DNA from: a virus
DNA: 24,778 nucleotides
IMG/VR virus record: IMGVR_UViG_3300017963_000723
Span: 1-24,778 of that record
Strand: one strand, 5' to 3'
Shown here piece after piece: positions 23,744-24,778 of the stretch. Below the pieces are notes generated by a model. It saw only the letters and a list, made by a program, of their open reading frames with translations, did no database searches and had not been told where the DNA came from. The stretch's first letter is position 1. Each line of letters starts with the position of its first letter. The position numbers were made by a program, and so were the translations under genes.

Positions 23744-23940
23744 TGCCTGACAATGCGGAGCTGATAGAAACTTATGACGGAAAGCTCCGTAAAATAATGC
23801 TCGATATGAGACACGATGGGATTAGGCACGAAGCCATTTACCATGTTTTTAATGAACTAACCCTGGACATCAAGGCAATGGCAAAGGCTGAAAGTGAATT
23901 AAGTCCAGTGCAACCTGAGAAGTCTGTAAAAATCGCCTAA
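23743..23940 (+). CDS. 65-residue protein at the end of the late operon
   Basis: The ATG overlaps the preceding stop by one base and GGGAG sits before it. The product is 'MPDNAELIETYDGKLRKIML' followed by DMRHDGIRHEAIYHVFNE and a short linker with SPVQPEK. It is helical, soluble and mixed-charge. Its place as the last gene before the hairpins and terminator marks it as the end of the plus-strand transcript. I do not recognise a family. Confidence 0.6.
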   Translation: MPDNAELIETYDGKLRKIMLDMRHDGIRHEAIYHVFNELTLDIKAMAKAESELSPVQPEKSVKIA

Positions 23941-23975
23941 TCGGTCCTGAAACCATTGTAATTCTGTAGGATTTT

Positions 23976-24002
23976 GGGGGAGAAAATAATTATGAGTCCC
24001 CC
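23976..24002 (+). other. GGGGGA/TCCCCC hairpin downstream of the last late gene
   Basis: GGGGGA (23976-23981) pairs with TCCCCC (23997-24002) around a 15-base AT-rich loop, directly before the intrinsic terminator. It lacks a T-run in either direction and is the third such G5 hairpin in this operon. Confidence 0.5.
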
Positions 24003-24305
24003 TTAACCCTCTCCAGTAATGGAGGGGGAAGCTTTTTTATTGTTATTTTTTAGGACCAATATAGCGATAAACCCAAGAGGCAATAAAATCCAAAAGAGCT
24101 GAAAACGGCTTCTCCCTTTCTGGTGAACAACCCAATTTGTTACAACAAAAAGTAGTATTAAACAAACAAGGATAAATATCCAGGCAATAAATTTCGGCGC
24201 ACCAATGGAATACTGCATAATATTAAAGCAGATTGTAATAGCGGGGACGCATATCAGCCAGGTTAAAACCAGCGTCCAATTCAGATGTCTATTGAACCAA
24301 CTCAC
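24003..24305 (-). CDS. Three-helix membrane protein, unknown function
   Basis: A 100-residue minus-strand gene that starts at GTG 24305 and overlaps the previous stop in GTGA. Hydrophobic helices are near 10-28 (WTLVLTWLICVPAITICF), 38-56 (FIAWIFILVCLILLFVVT) and 70-85 (LFWILLPLGFIAILVL), separated by a short basic loop. The tail SPSITGEG is encoded by the plus-strand terminator palindrome, so those final residues may be sequence imposed by the repeat. The style 'SWFNRHLNWTLVLTWLI' reminds me of proteins from Chloroflexota-type genomes, a weak impression. It could be a superinfection-exclusion or cargo gene, or host DNA beyond a prophage boundary. No assignment is possible. Confidence 0.6.
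   Translation of the reverse strand: MSWFNRHLNWTLVLTWLICVPAITICFNIMQYSIGAPKFIAWIFILVCLILLFVVTNWVVHQKGRSRFQLFWILLPLGFIAILVLKNNNKKASPSITGEG
24007..24038 (+). terminator. Intrinsic terminator closing the plus-strand operon
   Basis: CCCTCTCCA (24007-24015) pairs with TGGAGGGGG (24020-24028) with one U-G pair and a four-base loop, followed by AAGC and six T. The minus strand shows no T-run on its side, so it works for the late transcript only. It lies within the last codons of the opposite-strand membrane protein gene, so the two transcripts converge here. Confidence 0.8.
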
Positions 24306-24424
24306 TTTTTAGTTTTCCTCTTCCTTATCTTTAGCTTGCCCCAATCTATCGGCTTAACCCTCCACCAGGCTAAGCCTGATAGTTCTAATATCTTTCCCCA
24401 AGCAGTATAACGAGGCTCTTTCAT
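24302..24424 (-). CDS. 40-residue basic protein in the minus-strand cluster
   Basis: The frame can be extended to 24496, but ATG 24424 overlaps the upstream stop (TAATG) and follows AGGA, so the 40-codon version is preferred. The extra N-terminus (MGGSPARRNNRGRGR) would merely be out-of-frame reading of the adjacent gene. The product starts MKEPRYTAWGKILELSGLAW and ends in a very basic KLKIRKRKTKK. Such tails bind nucleic acid or acidic partners, and the upstream neighbour is acidic. Function unknown. Confidence 0.5.
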   Translation of the reverse strand: MKEPRYTAWGKILELSGLAWWRVKPIDWGKLKIRKRKTKK

Positions 24425-24778
24425 TATCCTAAGATACCAAGCTGGTAAAATTCTTCCGCGCCCTCTATTATTTCTTCGGGCGGGAGATCCCCCCAACCAA
24501 ACATATCTCTATAATAATCGGCTTTGAACTCAATATAATTGGAATAACCATTTAATTTAAGCCAGGCTTTTTCATTGTCCATAAAGGGATGATGATCCTC
24601 ATATAGAAAAATATCCTCTAAAGCTAAATCAATCAGAAAGGCTTGGTGGCTATCCTCTGGCGATACATAGCCCCACTCTGGAATGATAGTATAAGAAAAG
24701 TGCCAAAGCGCTGCTTCAGCACAGGCAACAACAATTTCGTCCTCTTCATTTGGCTCGTTTGATGATTGTATTAGCCCA
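24424..24778 (-). CDS. Acidic protein, partial (5' end beyond the window)
   Basis: An open minus-strand frame runs from the right edge to TAA at 24424-24426, giving at least 117 residues with no start required inside. The visible part includes EEDEIVVACAEAALWHF, IIPEWGYVSPEDSH, 'AFLIDLALEDIFLYEDHHPF' and 'DMFGWGDLPPEEIIEGAEEF'. It is strongly acidic and rich in tryptophan, tyrosine and aspartate, without membrane segments. The stop overlaps the start of the 40-residue gene, so the cluster is probably one operon. I do not recognise a family, and the missing N-terminus may hold the informative part. Confidence 0.6.
   Translation of the reverse strand, partial: GLIQSSNEPNEEDEIVVACAEAALWHFSYTIIPEWGYVSPEDSHQAFLIDLALEDIFLYEDHHPFMDNEKAWLKLNGYSNYIEFKADYYRDMFGWGDLPPEEIIEGAEEFYQLGILG

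Noticed and set aside
24302-24496. 64-residue version of the basic minus-strand protein
   Set aside because: The extra 24 residues read the neighbouring frame out of register. ATG 24424 overlaps the upstream stop and follows AGGA.
24302-24778. Tail assembly chaperone pair with programmed frameshift
   Set aside because: The overlap is TAATG without a slippery heptamer, and no tape-measure gene follows.

Overview
The window is the late (structural) module of a tailed double-stranded DNA bacteriophage or prophage. It is almost entirely coding, and genes from 84 to 23940 lie on the plus strand. Many neighbours overlap by 1-16 bases and most starts carry a strong AGGAGG-type ribosome binding site, which points to a bacterial host. 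No integrase, replication, regulatory or lysin gene is visible, so lifestyle cannot be read here. The host is not identified. Membrane-protein style and 18-residue repeat proteins reminiscent of uncultured Chloroflexota-type phages are a weak hint only.

Layout. 1-3898 is the packaging and portal block: small terminase, large terminase (ATPase plus nuclease motifs), a small one-helix membrane/coiled-coil protein, a portal-like protein and a 51-residue linker gene. 3883-11364 is one very large gene (2493 codons). Its product combines helix-rich and hydrophobic segments, a zincin-type HEIGH motif, an ADP-ribosyltransferase-like domain and blocks typical of phage 'polyvalent' proteins, and is best read as a virion-packaged, injected multi-effector protein. 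11361-13750 holds a 36-residue basic microprotein, a structured RNA leader with a terminator, a coiled-coil scaffold-like protein, an HK97-fold-type major capsid protein and a probable capsid accessory protein. 13764-15056 encodes a glycosyltransferase fused to a methyltransferase. 15058-16358 holds a DUF3008-like small protein, a head-tail adaptor candidate and a small structural protein.

16419-23544 is the tail tip/fibre region. It includes two proteins built from an 18-residue 'G-x-L-T-x-A-G' repeat with a common C-terminal tail, a C1q-like fibre candidate, an Ig-like small protein, a hub-like protein of 732 residues and a repeat-ended adhesin-like protein. Two small ORFs follow, and the operon ends in a hairpin and an intrinsic terminator. 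From 24003 to the right edge a convergent minus-strand cluster of three overlapping genes encodes a membrane protein, a 40-residue basic protein and an acidic protein cut by the window edge. None has an assignable function.

How it works together (inference): terminase and portal fill a capsid built from the scaffold and major capsid proteins. The giant protein could be loaded through or around the portal and ejected with the DNA. The glycosyltransferase-methyltransferase could modify virion surface sugars or proteins. The fibre/repeat proteins would mediate adsorption. No tape-measure, tail-tube or sheath gene is recognisable, so either the virion has a short tail or its tail genes are elsewhere or too divergent to recognise.
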